A stretch of DNA of 64,000 bases, from NCBI RefSeq assembly GCF_002209535.1, contig NZ_NJIG01000021.1, positions 18,316-82,315 on the forward strand, written 5' to 3'. Both the position numbers and the translations under genes were made by a program. Origin of the DNA: Achromobacter marplatensis (GTDB taxonomy: Bacteria; Pseudomonadota; Gammaproteobacteria; Burkholderiales; Burkholderiaceae_B). Under the pieces are notes generated by a model. The model ran no database searches. It was not told the DNA's origin and was given only the letters and a program-made list of their open reading frames with translations. This document shows positions 7,680 to 15,914 of the stretch, one piece after another (position 1 is the first letter of the stretch; each line of letters opens with the position of its first letter).

Positions 7680-7967
7680 ATGGACCTTAAAGAAGAGTTG
7701 CAAGCCGCCGCCGACCAGCTTTCCCTGGCGCGAAGAAAATTCGTGAAAGGGGAGGAAGGCCTGCGTCTGCTCAACCAGTCGCGCGAAGGGTTCATCAACA
7801 GCCTTCGCAATACCGGCCTGACCTACGCCGAAGCCAAGATCAAGTACGACAACTGCCTGGATGAGCAGCAAGCCCAGCAACACCATGTGCGCCAGCAGAT
7901 GGAGTATGCCGAGCGCATGCACCAGTTCGTATTGAACAAGATCGCCCAGCAGACCGCCACGGCCTGA
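7680..7967 (+). CDS. Small helical hypothetical protein
   Basis: I do not recognise this 95-residue protein. It looks almost entirely alpha-helical and is rich in Glu, Gln, Lys and Ala (MDLKEELQAAADQL, DEQQAQQHHVRQQMEYAERM), with heptad-like spacing that suggests a coiled coil. There is no signal peptide, membrane helix or cysteine cluster, so it should be soluble and cytosolic. ATG 7680 is chosen because an ATG 11 bases upstream meets a stop after six codons. It lies alone between infA and the convergent M23 peptidase gene, with only 3 bp between the two stop codons. Confidence 0.65.
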   Translation: MDLKEELQAAADQLSLARRKFVKGEEGLRLLNQSREGFINSLRNTGLTYAEAKIKYDNCLDEQQAQQHHVRQQMEYAERMHQFVLNKIAQQTATA

Positions 7968-7970
7968 CGA

Positions 7971-8840
7971 TCAGGGCTTGAACGCTCCGATGAAGATGGC
8001 GGGGTCGACCCGCGCATCGTTCAGGCTGACGTTCCAGTGCAGGTGCGGCCCGGTTGCCCGGCCTGTCGCCCCCACCTTCCCCACCACTCCGCCTCGCGGC
8101 ACCTCGTCGCCGACTTTCACGTCAATGGCCGACATGTGGCAGAACATGCTGACAAAGCCCTGCCCGTGATCGACGAAGACCGTCTTGCCATTGAAGAAGT
8201 AATCTCCCACCAGCACGACCACGCCTGCGGCCGGCGCCTTGATCGGCGTGCCCGCCGGCACCGCGAAGTCCAGGCCCGAATGCGGATTGCGTTCCTGCCC
8301 GTTGAAGAAGCGCCGCAAGCCGAATGGACTGGACAGGCGGCCGCCGTTGACCGGGCGGTCCAGCAGCAGGTTGCTGGGCGTGACGCCGGCCCGGTAGGTC
8401 CGATTGGCCGCGCTTTGCTCGGCCATCTCGCGTTCGATGCGCTTCATGTCGTCCGGGTTGGGGTCGACCTGGCGCGGGTTCTTCAAGGTGATGTGCTGCG
8501 CCACGTATTCCTTGGCGCCCACCTTGAACGGCAGCTTGCGCTGGCCCTTTGCGTCGCTGACTACCACCTGCTGTTCGCCGGGCTTCACGCTGAGCGGAAT
8601 CCCGACCACGGCGATCCACTGCTTGCCCTCTTCCCGCACGACCAGCACGCGCCGATCCAGAAAGCTCACCTCGGGCGCTCGATCGGCATCCCCAAGCGCC
8701 AGGACGGCCACGCCGCCGGGCACCGGCGCATTCAGCTTGCGCGAAATAAAACCTTGCTGGGCTTGCGCGCGCACGGGCAAGCCGATGCTGACGGCGGCGG
8801 CGGCCAGACCGGCCCGCAAGACGTCACGGCGATTGAACAT
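7971..8840 (-). CDS. M23 family metallopeptidase (murein endopeptidase-like)
   Basis: A 289-residue exported LytM-type zinc peptidase. The N-terminus MFNRRDVLRAGLAAAAVSIGL has paired arginines before a hydrophobic stretch and could be a Tat signal. The catalytic domain is C-terminal: NPHSGLDFAVPAGTPIKAPAAG supplies the first His and Asp ligands, and GRATGPHLHWNVSL gives the HxH motif. FVSMFCHMS is the central strand. Such enzymes cut peptidoglycan cross-links, or act as activators when the zinc site is broken; here it looks intact. ATG 8840 was chosen over an upstream GTG because the signal starts there. It lies 5 bp after the lipoprotein gene, an evident two-gene operon. Confidence 0.9.
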   Translation of the reverse strand: MFNRRDVLRAGLAAAAVSIGLPVRAQAQQGFISRKLNAPVPGGVAVLALGDADRAPEVSFLDRRVLVVREEGKQWIAVVGIPLSVKPGEQQVVVSDAKGQRKLPFKVGAKEYVAQHITLKNPRQVDPNPDDMKRIEREMAEQSAANRTYRAGVTPSNLLLDRPVNGGRLSSPFGLRRFFNGQERNPHSGLDFAVPAGTPIKAPAAGVVVLVGDYFFNGKTVFVDHGQGFVSMFCHMSAIDVKVGDEVPRGGVVGKVGATGRATGPHLHWNVSLNDARVDPAIFIGAFKP

Positions 8841-8845
8841 GGCGC

Positions 8846-9184
8846 TTACAGGCACAGGTTCGCCGGTTCGATGATGCTTTGGTCGCGGCGCGCGATGCGC
8901 GTCGACAGGCGAGTTTCGGTCTTGCCCTTCCAGGTCGTGGTCGTCAGCACGGCTTCAACGCCCAGGCTGTCTTCCTGGACCAGTTCGAATCCGTTGCGCA
9001 CGGCGTTCTGCTTGAAGTTGACGCCCTGGCTCTTCCAGGCGCTGGCCACACACGCGGTGTAGTCCTCTGCCGTGCGCTGGGTCGAACCGTAGAAGACGGG
9101 GTCGCGCTGGCGCACGTCTTTGACATTGGCGCAGGCCGTCAACGCGGCCAGGACGGTAAGGGACAGGGCGAAACGAACCTTCAT
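8846..9184 (-). CDS. Putative lipoprotein of unknown function
   Basis: A 112-residue protein with a type II signal peptide: MKVRFALSLTVLAALTAC, where LTAC is a lipobox with Cys18 as the lipidated residue. The mature part has two further cysteines (CVASAWKSQG and the C-terminal ANLCL), which could form a disulfide. I recognise no functional domain. It is the first gene of a pair with the M23 peptidase and so may be an envelope factor made with it. The residue after Cys is Ala, which does not signal inner-membrane retention in the E. coli rule. Confidence 0.75.
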   Translation of the reverse strand: MKVRFALSLTVLAALTACANVKDVRQRDPVFYGSTQRTAEDYTACVASAWKSQGVNFKQNAVRNGFELVQEDSLGVEAVLTTTTWKGKTETRLSTRIARRDQSIIEPANLCL

Positions 9185-9248
9185 GACGGTAAGACTCTCA
9201 AGCAGGAGGGGTGGACAGGGGCGGCCAAAACTATAACGCAGCGGCCGT

Positions 9249-9881
9249 TCAGGACTGGGCCGCGCGGCGGGCCGATTTGGGGCGGAACGCGTCGATGACG
9301 CCGGGCTGCGTCTCGGCGTAAGGGCCGCCGATCAGGTCGATGCAATAGGGAATGGCGGCGAAGATGCCCGGCACCAGCACGGCGCCGTCTTCACCCTTGA
9401 GCCCTTCCAGCGTCTCGCGTATGGACTTGGGCTGGCCGGGAAGGTTCACGATCAGGGCGGCGTGCGACGGGGTTTCGCGGATGACGGCGACTTGCCGCGA
9501 CAGGATGGCGGTGGGCACGAAACGCAGGCTGATCTGGCGCATCTGTTCGCCGAAACCGGGCATTTCCTTGGTAGCAACGGCGAGCGTAGCCTCGGGGGTG
9601 ACGTCGCGCCTGGCAGGGCCGGTGCCGCCAGTCGTCAGCACCAGGTCGCACCCGCAGACGTCCACCAGTTCGATCAACGTCTCGGAAATACGCGCGGACT
9701 CGTCCGGAATCAGTCGATCCACCGCCTGCCAGGGCGAGGCCAGCGCGGACCCCAGCCATTCACGCAGCGCGGGCAGGCCCTGATCTTGATACGTGCCGGA
9801 AGAGGCGCGGTCAGACACGGACACCAGGCCGATGATCAGTTCGTCGGGATGGCGGCGGGCGATTCGGGTCGTGGCGGTCAT
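9249..9881 (-). CDS. mog: Molybdopterin adenylyltransferase MogA
   Basis: The 210-residue MoaB/Mog-domain enzyme adenylylates molybdopterin before molybdenum insertion, the last step but one of molybdenum cofactor synthesis. Visible landmarks are the N-terminal LIIGLVSVSDRASSGTYQDQG, the glycine-rich TTGGTGPARRDVTPEAT and the C-terminal VNLPGQPKSIRETLEGL. It lies alone on the minus strand, facing away from the DltD gene. Its product is needed by molybdoenzymes such as the NasA-type nitrate reductase encoded further along in this window. Confidence 0.93.
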   Translation of the reverse strand: MTATTRIARRHPDELIIGLVSVSDRASSGTYQDQGLPALREWLGSALASPWQAVDRLIPDESARISETLIELVDVCGCDLVLTTGGTGPARRDVTPEATLAVATKEMPGFGEQMRQISLRFVPTAILSRQVAVIRETPSHAALIVNLPGQPKSIRETLEGLKGEDGAVLVPGIFAAIPYCIDLIGGPYAETQPGVIDAFRPKSARRAAQS

Positions 9882-10088
9882 GGGCGGCAGCGTCTTGGAA
9901 GGTGAAGAAAAGGCGGGTTCGGCGCCAAAGGACGGCGCATGGCGCGGTCAATCATGGAAATCCAGAAGAACCGCGCGATGTCGATGCTATCGCATTCTTT
10001 CCCAGGAGGAAGCGCGCTCTCTTTCCGGGCCAGCCCGCTTCCGGCTGTCGCAAAAATGCGAATTGGCCCTGCCCCCGGTTTCGCGCGC

Positions 10089-10117
10089 TTGTTTCGGTCA
10101 TACGCGCTGGATAACAT
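10089..10117 (+). promoter_or_regulatory. Weak sigma-70-like promoter candidate before dltD
   Basis: TTGTTT and TAACAT are separated by 17 bases and lie about 49 bases before the DltD start, in a locally AT-richer patch. Each hexamer matches the consensus only moderately. Confidence 0.3.
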
Positions 10118-10165
10118 CCGCTAACAATCTAATCCGATATCGCGCCCGGCCTCCCCGCCCCACCC

Positions 10166-11290
10166 ATGTTCACACGCACTCTACGGCAGCACGCGCTGGC
10201 AGCCGCGCTGGCCCTGTCCGCCGCCGCCGCTTGCGGCTGGTGGGCCTGGCATTCGCTGGCGCTGAAAACCGAACCCGTGCCCGCGGCGGCCCCGGGGATC
10301 TATATCCCGAACCTGGGCAACACCCTGCAGGAACAGACGCGCAACCTGTCTCGGATGAGCCAGGCGCTGCGCACGGGCGACCGGCTGGTGATCCTGGGGT
10401 CATCCGAACTCACCAGCAACGATCTGCGCTTCGTGCCGTACCGATATCTGGCCGACGAGCTGCAAATGCCCGTGCTGGCTTATGGCCATTCGGGCTTCCA
10501 GTCCCTGGGCATGCAACTGGTGCTGGCCGCGCTGGCCGATGATCTGTCACCCGCCTCCCGCGTGGTCGTGATGCTGTCGCCCGGGTGGTTCGACGGCGAC
10601 GGCGGCTTGGGCGCGGACGAATTCAAGGAGCACGCCAACCCGCTGCTGCCGCGCCTGATGAAGCAGCCCGAAGGCCGGGCGGAGCTCGCGCGCTGGCTGC
10701 GCGACAAGGGGGACGCCCGTGTGGCCTGGTCCATGGTGGCCGAGCAGGCCTACGTGTTCCGCCAGCGCCTGGTGGACCTGTGGGCGCCCGCCTATGCAGC
10801 GCCTGTGCCCGAACGCGAACGCGAAGGGCCGGCCGCCGCTGCCCGCGTGGTGGATTGGGATGCGCTGGCCAGCCAGGCCCAGGAAGCCGAACAGAGCCAG
10901 ATGGGCGGCAACCGCTACGCGGTCCGCGACGAATTCTTCAATAAATACCTGCGCTCGATTCCCGAGGGCGGCAAGACCGCCTACCTGCCCCAGCCGCTGA
11001 CCGGCCGCGACGAACTGCGGGAATTGACGGCCCTGATGGCCCTGCTGCGCCAGCACGACGTGAATGCGCTGTTCGTGATGCAGCCGCTGCACCCGATGGT
11101 CTTCAAGGACCTGGCCCGCTTCGAACCGATCCAGCGCGACGTGGCGGCGCTGTGCCAACGCTACGCGATGACCTGCATGGACATGTACAGCGCCCCCTTT
11201 GAAGTCGGCATGCTGCGCGACGTGCAGCACCTGGGCGAACTGGGGTGGCTGAGGGTCAACCAGAAGATCGCGCAGGTATTCCGTCCATGA
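10166..11290 (+). CDS. dltD: DltD-like O-acyl (D-alanyl) transfer protein
   Basis: A 374-residue membrane-anchored SGNH-like protein. One N-terminal helix (residues about 9-27) is followed by a periplasmic domain with DltD landmarks: VILGSSELTSNDLRF (the catalytic serine is within GSS, residues 78-80), LAYGHSGFQSLGMQL, VVMLSPGWF, FNKYLRSIPEGGKTAYL and the C-terminal RDVQHLGELGW carrying the Asp and His of the triad. In Gram-positives DltD passes D-alanine to teichoic acid; in Bordetella a dra locus with DltABCD homologues modifies the envelope. Here no dltA, dltB or dltC is adjacent. A small DltX-like gene follows after 13 bp, which suggests a functional pair. The acceptor is unknown. Confidence 0.85.
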   Translation: MFTRTLRQHALAAALALSAAAACGWWAWHSLALKTEPVPAAAPGIYIPNLGNTLQEQTRNLSRMSQALRTGDRLVILGSSELTSNDLRFVPYRYLADELQMPVLAYGHSGFQSLGMQLVLAALADDLSPASRVVVMLSPGWFDGDGGLGADEFKEHANPLLPRLMKQPEGRAELARWLRDKGDARVAWSMVAEQAYVFRQRLVDLWAPAYAAPVPEREREGPAAAARVVDWDALASQAQEAEQSQMGGNRYAVRDEFFNKYLRSIPEGGKTAYLPQPLTGRDELRELTALMALLRQHDVNALFVMQPLHPMVFKDLARFEPIQRDVAALCQRYAMTCMDMYSAPFEVGMLRDVQHLGELGWLRVNQKIAQVFRP

Positions 11291-11303
11291 GAGGCGCCGG
11301 CAA

Positions 11304-11444
11304 ATGGAACGAACCCAAATGAAACGAACCCTTTGGCTGTGCCTGCTGTACCTGGGCGTCCTGGCGGTGATGTTGATCCAGGCCGATACCTCGGCCAATC
11401 TGGGCAAGCCCATGGAAATCGAGTTCCAGTACTCGAAGTTCTGA
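11304..11444 (+). CDS. DltX-like small membrane protein with C-terminal FxYxxF motif
   Basis: This 46-codon gene is easy to miss. It begins 13 bp after the dltD stop with GAGAGG about 10 bases before its ATG. The product has a basic start (MERTQMKRT), one hydrophobic helix (about residues 9-25, LWLCLLYLGVLAVMLIQ) and a short tail ending in F-Q-Y-S-K-F at the stop codon. Gram-positive DltX proteins have the same plan, about 45-50 residues with one helix and a terminus like FIYNEF, whose tyrosine is proposed to carry the D-alanyl group between DltB and DltD. An alternative ATG five codons in lacks a ribosome site. DltX identity is inferred from size, topology, motif and linkage. Confidence 0.72.
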   Translation: MERTQMKRTLWLCLLYLGVLAVMLIQADTSANLGKPMEIEFQYSKF

Positions 11445-11549
11445 AACCGGCGGTGCCGGCGGGACGGCGGTGGTTTTCCGACGCAACCAGGGTCAGGTCA
11501 CAAATCTGCAATAATCGGCACCTCTCGCCGGAACCTCGCCCCCGCCTCC

Positions 11550-13025
11550 ATGTTCGACCTCTTCCATGGCCTAGATCTCTGGGTCGGCCTCAGTCTTGTG
11601 CTGGCCCTGACATTCGTCCTGGCCTTCGAATTCATCAACGGCTTCCACGACACGGCAAACGCCGTGGCCACGGTCATCTACACCAAGGCCATGCCGCCGC
11701 ATCTGGCGGTGGTGCTGTCGGGCATCTTCAACTTCCTGGGTGTGTTGCTGGGCGGTGTGGGCGTGGCCTACGCCATCGTCCACCTGCTGCCGGTGGAACT
11801 GCTGATCAACGTGGATACCGGCCGCGGGCTGGCCATGGTGTTCGCCATGCTGGCCGCCGCCATCGCCTGGAACCTGGGCACCTGGTACTTCGGCATCCCC
11901 GCTTCCAGTTCGCACACCCTGATCGGCTCGATCCTGGGCGTGGGCCTGGCCAATGCGCTGATCACCGACCTGCCGCTGGGAGATGGCGTCAACTGGGGCA
12001 AGGCCATCGATATCGGCCTGTCGCTGGTGGCCTCGCCGGTCGCGGGATTCCTGGTCGCGGGCGGCTTGCTGCTGCTGCTCAAGCGCTGGCTGCCGCTGTC
12101 CAAGATGCACAAGACGCCGGATCAGCGCCGCGCGATCGACAACAAGAAACACCCGCCGTTCTGGAACCGCCTGGTGCTGGTGCTGTCGGCCATGGGCGTG
12201 AGCTTCGTGCACGGCTCCAACGACGGCCAGAAGGGCATCGGCCTGATCATGCTGGTGCTGATCGGCATCGTGCCGGCCAATTTCGTGCTGGACACGACCA
12301 GCACCACCTACCAGATCGAACGCACCCGCGACGCGGCGAACCACCTGAGCGTGTTTTACCAGCGCAACGAAGCCATGCTGGGCGACTTCCTGGCGCTCAA
12401 GCGCTCGGACGCCAACACCGAGATGCCGCGCAATTTCCGCTGCGATCCGGAATTGACCATGCCGACCATCGCCGCGCTGCAAACCGACCTGGCCGGCGTC
12501 AGCAACTACGCCGACCTGTCCGCCGAAAAACGCATCGACGTGCGCCGCTACCTGTTGTGCCTGGACGATACGGCCAAGAAGGTCTCGCGCATCGAAGGGC
12601 TGCCCGCCCGCGAACGCGCCGACCTGCAACGCCTGCGCGCCGACCTGACCGCCACCACCGAATACGCGCCCTTCTGGGTGATCGTAGCCGTGGCCCTGGC
12701 GCTGGGCGCGGGCACTATGGTCGGCTGGCGCCGCGTGGTGCTGACGGTGGGCGAAAAAATCGGCAAGCAGGGCATGACGTACGCCCAGGGCATGTCGGCG
12801 CAGGTAACGGCGGTGGCCGCCATCGGCCTGGCCAACGTGTTCAGCCTGCCCGTGTCCACCACCCACGTGCTGTCGTCGGGCGTGGCCGGCACGATGATCG
12901 CCAACAAGACCGGGTTGCAAGGCAACACGGTGCGCAACATCCTGCTGGCCTGGGTGCTGACCTTGCCCGCGTCGATGGCGCTGGCGGCCGGCCTGTTCTG
13001 GATCGGCGTGCAGATCACCGGCTGA
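11550..13025 (+). CDS. pit: Pit-family inorganic phosphate transporter
   Basis: A 491-residue low-affinity, proton-coupled (metal-)phosphate transporter of the inner membrane. The duplicated Pit signatures are both present: AFEFINGFHDTANAVATVIYTKAM near the N-terminus and SFVHGSNDGQKGIGLIML in the middle, together with SSSHTLIGSILG and VSTTHVLSSGVAGTM. A large hydrophilic central loop (about residues 260-375) separates the two membrane halves, as in E. coli PitA. It follows the dltD-dltX pair by 105 bp and probably has its own promoter. A hairpin lies just after the stop. Confidence 0.94.
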   Translation: MFDLFHGLDLWVGLSLVLALTFVLAFEFINGFHDTANAVATVIYTKAMPPHLAVVLSGIFNFLGVLLGGVGVAYAIVHLLPVELLINVDTGRGLAMVFAMLAAAIAWNLGTWYFGIPASSSHTLIGSILGVGLANALITDLPLGDGVNWGKAIDIGLSLVASPVAGFLVAGGLLLLLKRWLPLSKMHKTPDQRRAIDNKKHPPFWNRLVLVLSAMGVSFVHGSNDGQKGIGLIMLVLIGIVPANFVLDTTSTTYQIERTRDAANHLSVFYQRNEAMLGDFLALKRSDANTEMPRNFRCDPELTMPTIAALQTDLAGVSNYADLSAEKRIDVRRYLLCLDDTAKKVSRIEGLPARERADLQRLRADLTATTEYAPFWVIVAVALALGAGTMVGWRRVVLTVGEKIGKQGMTYAQGMSAQVTAVAAIGLANVFSLPVSTTHVLSSGVAGTMIANKTGLQGNTVRNILLAWVLTLPASMALAAGLFWIGVQITG

Positions 13026-13037
13026 CCGCAAGCCACC

Positions 13038-13064
13038 GGGCCGTGCAGGCAATCTGCACGGCCC
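13038..13064 (+). terminator. Stem-loop after pit
   Basis: GGGCCGTGCA and its perfect complement form a 10-bp stem around a 7-base loop, 12 bases after the pit stop. There is no U-tract, so this may be a Rho-assisted or stabilising structure. Confidence 0.5.
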
Positions 13065-13127
13065 ACGCAACACTCTGGCTACCGCGCCAGGCTGTTTCCC
13101 GCCCCGGCCCGCGTCTACCATGACGCC

Positions 13128-13784
13128 ATGGCGACTCAGACCCCCACCCTGCATTACATTTTCGACCCGCTTTGCGGCTGGTGCTATGGCGCTGCGCCGC
13201 TGGTGGACGCCGCCCGCGGCATCACGGGGCTGGCGGTTGCCGCCCATGGCGGCGGCATGATGACCGGCAGCAACCGCCAGCCCGTCACCGACGCGCTGCG
13301 CCGCTACGTGATGCCCCACGACGAACGCATCGCCGGCCTCACCGGCCAGGTCTTCGGCAAGGATTACTTCGACGGCCTGCTGCGCGACACGGGCGCCGTC
13401 TTCGATTCCGAACCGCCCACCACCGCCGTCCTGGCCGCCGACACCCTGGCCGGCCGCGGGCTGGACCTGCTCAAACGCCTGCAACAGGCGCACTACGTGC
13501 AGGGCCTGCGCATCGCCGACCCCGGCGTGATCACGGCCCTGGCCCGCGACATCGGCCTGGACGGGGACGCTTTCGACGCCGCCTACGCGGCCGCCCAGGG
13601 CGCCGCCACCGCCGCGTACATCGCCGATAGCCGCAAGCTGCTGGCCCGCGTCGGGGGCACGGGCTTTCCGACCCTGGCGCTGGAGCAACAGGGCGCTTAT
13701 GCGCTGCTGGAGCCCAGCCGCTACCTGGGCCGACCGGCCCAGTGGCAGGCGCACCTGCGCGAGCGCATCCAGGGCCGGGCCTGA
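13128..13784 (+). CDS. DsbA-family thiol oxidoreductase-like protein
   Basis: A 218-residue thioredoxin-fold protein of the DsbA/FrnE-like group. The redox motif DPLCGWCYGAAP (Cys16 and Cys19) lies right at the N-terminus, a large helical insertion follows, and GGTGFPTLAL provides the cis-proline loop. There is no signal peptide, so it is cytosolic, unlike periplasmic DsbA. Such proteins are often annotated as DsbA family protein and may act as disulfide isomerases or thiol reductases under oxidative stress. It is convergent with the neighbouring GST gene, with a 19-bp gap. Confidence 0.87.
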   Translation: MATQTPTLHYIFDPLCGWCYGAAPLVDAARGITGLAVAAHGGGMMTGSNRQPVTDALRRYVMPHDERIAGLTGQVFGKDYFDGLLRDTGAVFDSEPPTTAVLAADTLAGRGLDLLKRLQQAHYVQGLRIADPGVITALARDIGLDGDAFDAAYAAAQGAATAAYIADSRKLLARVGGTGFPTLALEQQGAYALLEPSRYLGRPAQWQAHLRERIQGRA

Positions 13785-13803
13785 GCCCAGGGCGCCGGCG
13801 CGG

Positions 13804-14418
13804 TCAGCCCTCTTCGATGTCGCCGTCCCGCTGCAAGGCCCGGTGCATCGCCGGGCGATTTCCCAGCCGCTCGACATAGGCGCCGAACACGGGCGATTCC
13901 GGAATCACCTTCACCTGCATCATGTATTGCAGGGAACCGCCCAGCACGATGTCGACCGCTGAAAAGTGGCTGCCCAGGAAATAAGGGCGCGCTTGCAGGA
14001 CCCGGGTCAGCACCTGTTCGACCTCGTCGGCCGAGCCCCAGCCGGGCGCGCCTCCTTCATGAGGCCGTTTGAATGCGCGTTCGACCATGGCGGGTTCGAA
14101 CACGCCCGTGGAATAGGACAGCCAGGTCAGGTAGGGACCGCGGTCCGCGTCGCCCACGAGCGGGCCCAGCCCCTTTTCCGGGAACAGGTCCGTCAGGTAC
14201 AGCGCGATGGCCGGCGTCTCGAACACCGGCACGCCGTCGTGCACCAGCGCCGGCACCTTGCGATGCGGATGAATGTCGATGTAGTCCGCGGGCATGTGGC
14301 CCGCGCTGTCGGTGCCGCGGATGGACACCATTTCGGTGTCGTACGGCACCCCAAGTTCCTCAAGCAACCACAGGACCCTGAACGACCGCGAACGCGGCGC
14401 ATGGTAGAGCGTAAGCAT
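13804..14418 (-). CDS. Glutathione S-transferase family protein
   Basis: A 204-residue cytosolic GST. The N-terminal thioredoxin-like half begins MLTLYHAPRSRSFRVLWLLEELGVPY and contains HPHRKVPALVHDGVPVFETPAIALYL, the glutathione-binding cis-Pro and E-[ST] region. The C-terminal helical half includes FSAVDIVLGGSLQYM. ATG 14418 is preferred over one nine codons upstream because a perfect AAGGAGG lies just before it. The substrate is unknown. No partner gene is obvious; azlCD lies upstream on the same strand, 42 bp away. Confidence 0.92.
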   Translation of the reverse strand: MLTLYHAPRSRSFRVLWLLEELGVPYDTEMVSIRGTDSAGHMPADYIDIHPHRKVPALVHDGVPVFETPAIALYLTDLFPEKGLGPLVGDADRGPYLTWLSYSTGVFEPAMVERAFKRPHEGGAPGWGSADEVEQVLTRVLQARPYFLGSHFSAVDIVLGGSLQYMMQVKVIPESPVFGAYVERLGNRPAMHRALQRDGDIEEG

Positions 14419-14460
14419 GATCGGCCTCCTTGGGAGTCCGATCATTTTGCCTGGGCAGCC

Positions 14461-14808
14461 TTAACCCGCCAAGGCCAGCAACACCCCGTATGCGCCCATG
14501 CCCAGCAACACGGCCACGCCGGTATTGCTGACCAGCCGCGCGGCCACGCCCGTGACGACCAGGCCACCCACGTAGGGGGCGATGCGGGCGGCTTGCGTAC
14601 CCGCGTCCAGCAAGTCGGGCACGATGACGGCCGCCGCGATGCCCGCCAGCAGGCTGGGGCCCAGGGCGGCCAGCGCCGAGCCTTCGCGCGACAGGTGCCG
14701 CAGCAAGCGGCTGCGTTCGGACAGCATGAAGGGCAGCGCACGCGTCAGGTAGGTGATCACAGCCATCGCGATCACCGCGCCCCAGAAACCCAGGCCATCG
14801 GCGTTCAT
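14461..14808 (-). CDS. azlD: AzlD-family branched-chain amino acid exporter subunit
   Basis: A 115-residue inner-membrane protein with about four hydrophobic segments. VITYLTRALPFML near the N-terminus and LGPSLLAGIAAAVIVPDLL are AzlD landmarks. AzlD partners AzlC in export of branched-chain amino acids or analogues such as azaleucine. ATG 14808 is set by AGAGGT just upstream and by a 4-bp overlap with the azlC stop, so the two are translationally coupled. Confidence 0.88.
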   Translation of the reverse strand: MNADGLGFWGAVIAMAVITYLTRALPFMLSERSRLLRHLSREGSALAALGPSLLAGIAAAVIVPDLLDAGTQAARIAPYVGGLVVTGVAARLVSNTGVAVLLGMGAYGVLLALAG

Positions 14809-15551
14809 GCGGACCTCTTCAGACGATAGGCGGCGCAGCCGATGACTGCGCCAATCAGGATGGCCAGGCTGGTATGCCCCATGGCGGCCACCACGCCGGC
14901 GCCCGCCACCGCGGCGATGACGGGCAGGCCCATGCCGCGCTTGGCGCTTTGGCACACCAGCGCCATGAACAGCGCCGGCAACGCGAACCGCATCACCTGG
15001 GACAGCATCGGGTAATGGCGTTCCAGCCCGTCGCCCGCATAGACGCCGACGGCCGTCCCGGCGATCCAGGTCAGCCAGGCGCCCAGCCCCAGCGCGATCA
15101 TCCAGCCCTGGCGATTCCCGGCAGGCACGCTTTGCAGGCGGTTGAACGCGGTGGCGAAGACTTCATCGGTCAAGAGGAAGGCGACCTTCAGGCGGTCGCG
15201 CAGCGCCGCCGGCAGGAAGCGGGACAGCAAGGGGCCGTACAGCAGATGGCGCGCGTTCAATAATGAACACAGCGCCACCACCCACAACCAGGGCGTGCCG
15301 GCCTTGATCGACGCCAGCAGCAGGAACTGGCTGGCGCCGGCGTAGACAAACACGGAGATCAGGATCACTTGCAGCGGGGTCAAGCCTGCCGCGACGCCGG
15401 CGATGCCGAACGTCACCGCCACCGGAAAGTAGCCGATCATGACCGGCAGGCAGGATTTGAGCCCATCGATGCGCGCGCTGCCCGCCAGGGCATGCGCGGG
15501 GGAGGAAGACGTCTCCAAGGTGCTTTTCGCTTGTTTGTTGTGGCAAGGCAA
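14805..15551 (-). CDS. azlC: AzlC-family branched-chain amino acid exporter subunit
   Basis: The larger membrane subunit (up to 248 residues) of an AzlCD exporter. ARIDGLKSCLPVMIGYFPVAVTFGIAGVAAGLTP is the AzlC signature start, followed by FVYAGASQFLLLA and LLNARHLLYGPLL. The frame has no ATG before the conserved region: an in-frame stop lies just upstream and only TTG codons (15551, or 15518 eleven codons later) are available, so the start is a rare TTG and its position is uncertain. The gene overlaps azlD by 4 bp. Confidence 0.88.
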   Translation of the reverse strand: MPCHNKQAKSTLETSSSPAHALAGSARIDGLKSCLPVMIGYFPVAVTFGIAGVAAGLTPLQVILISVFVYAGASQFLLLASIKAGTPWLWVVALCSLLNARHLLYGPLLSRFLPAALRDRLKVAFLLTDEVFATAFNRLQSVPAGNRQGWMIALGLGAWLTWIAGTAVGVYAGDGLERHYPMLSQVMRFALPALFMALVCQSAKRGMGLPVIAAVAGAGVVAAMGHTSLAILIGAVIGCAAYRLKRSA

Positions 15552-15594
15552 GCGTGTAGTTTACCCACCCTGTATCCCCCGGGACGGGGCCCTG

Positions 15595-15912
15595 TCAGGG
15601 TTCCGGCGCGCCCAGCGCCCGCAAGTGCGCTTTCAGGCGCCGCACCTCCTGGCTCAGGTCCAGGATCAGCGCCACGGCATCCAGGCTGGCGCCGAAATCG
15701 TGCTCCAGCCGGCGCGCATGCAGCGCGCGCTGCAGGTCCACGCTGTAGAAGCACCAGTGCTCGGGCTGCGGGCCGCTGGCGTTGACGATGCCCACTTCGA
15801 CCAACTGGGCGACCCATTCCACTTCCGCGCCGCAGGCGCGGGCCAGGTCGTCCGCGCTGAGCGGCTGCGATTTGCCCACGACGGTGGCGCTGGTGATGAC
15901 AAGCTTCTTCAT
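15595..15912 (-). CDS. cbpM: Chaperone modulator CbpM
   Basis: A 105-residue MerR-like winged-helix-fold protein that binds the J-domain of CbpA and inhibits it. LSADDLARACGAEVEWVAQLVEVGIVNA is the typical N-terminal region and the helix LDAVALILDLSQEVRRLKAHLRAL closes the protein. It lies 2 bp downstream of cbpA, the standard cbpA-cbpM operon. It is cytosolic. Confidence 0.92.
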   Translation of the reverse strand: MKKLVITSATVVGKSQPLSADDLARACGAEVEWVAQLVEVGIVNASGPQPEHWCFYSVDLQRALHARRLEHDFGASLDAVALILDLSQEVRRLKAHLRALGAPEP

Positions 15913-15914
15913 GG

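Noticed and set aside
11319..11444. Shorter start (second ATG) for the DltX-like gene
   Set aside because: It has no ribosome-binding sequence, whereas the first ATG at 11304 follows GAGAGG. The C-terminal motif is unaffected either way.
11571..13877. A 768-codon open frame on the minus strand opposite pit and the DsbA-like gene
   Set aside because: It is rich in His, Gln, Arg and Gly with no recognisable fold, and lies antisense to two well-identified genes. It is a codon-bias shadow of GC-rich DNA.
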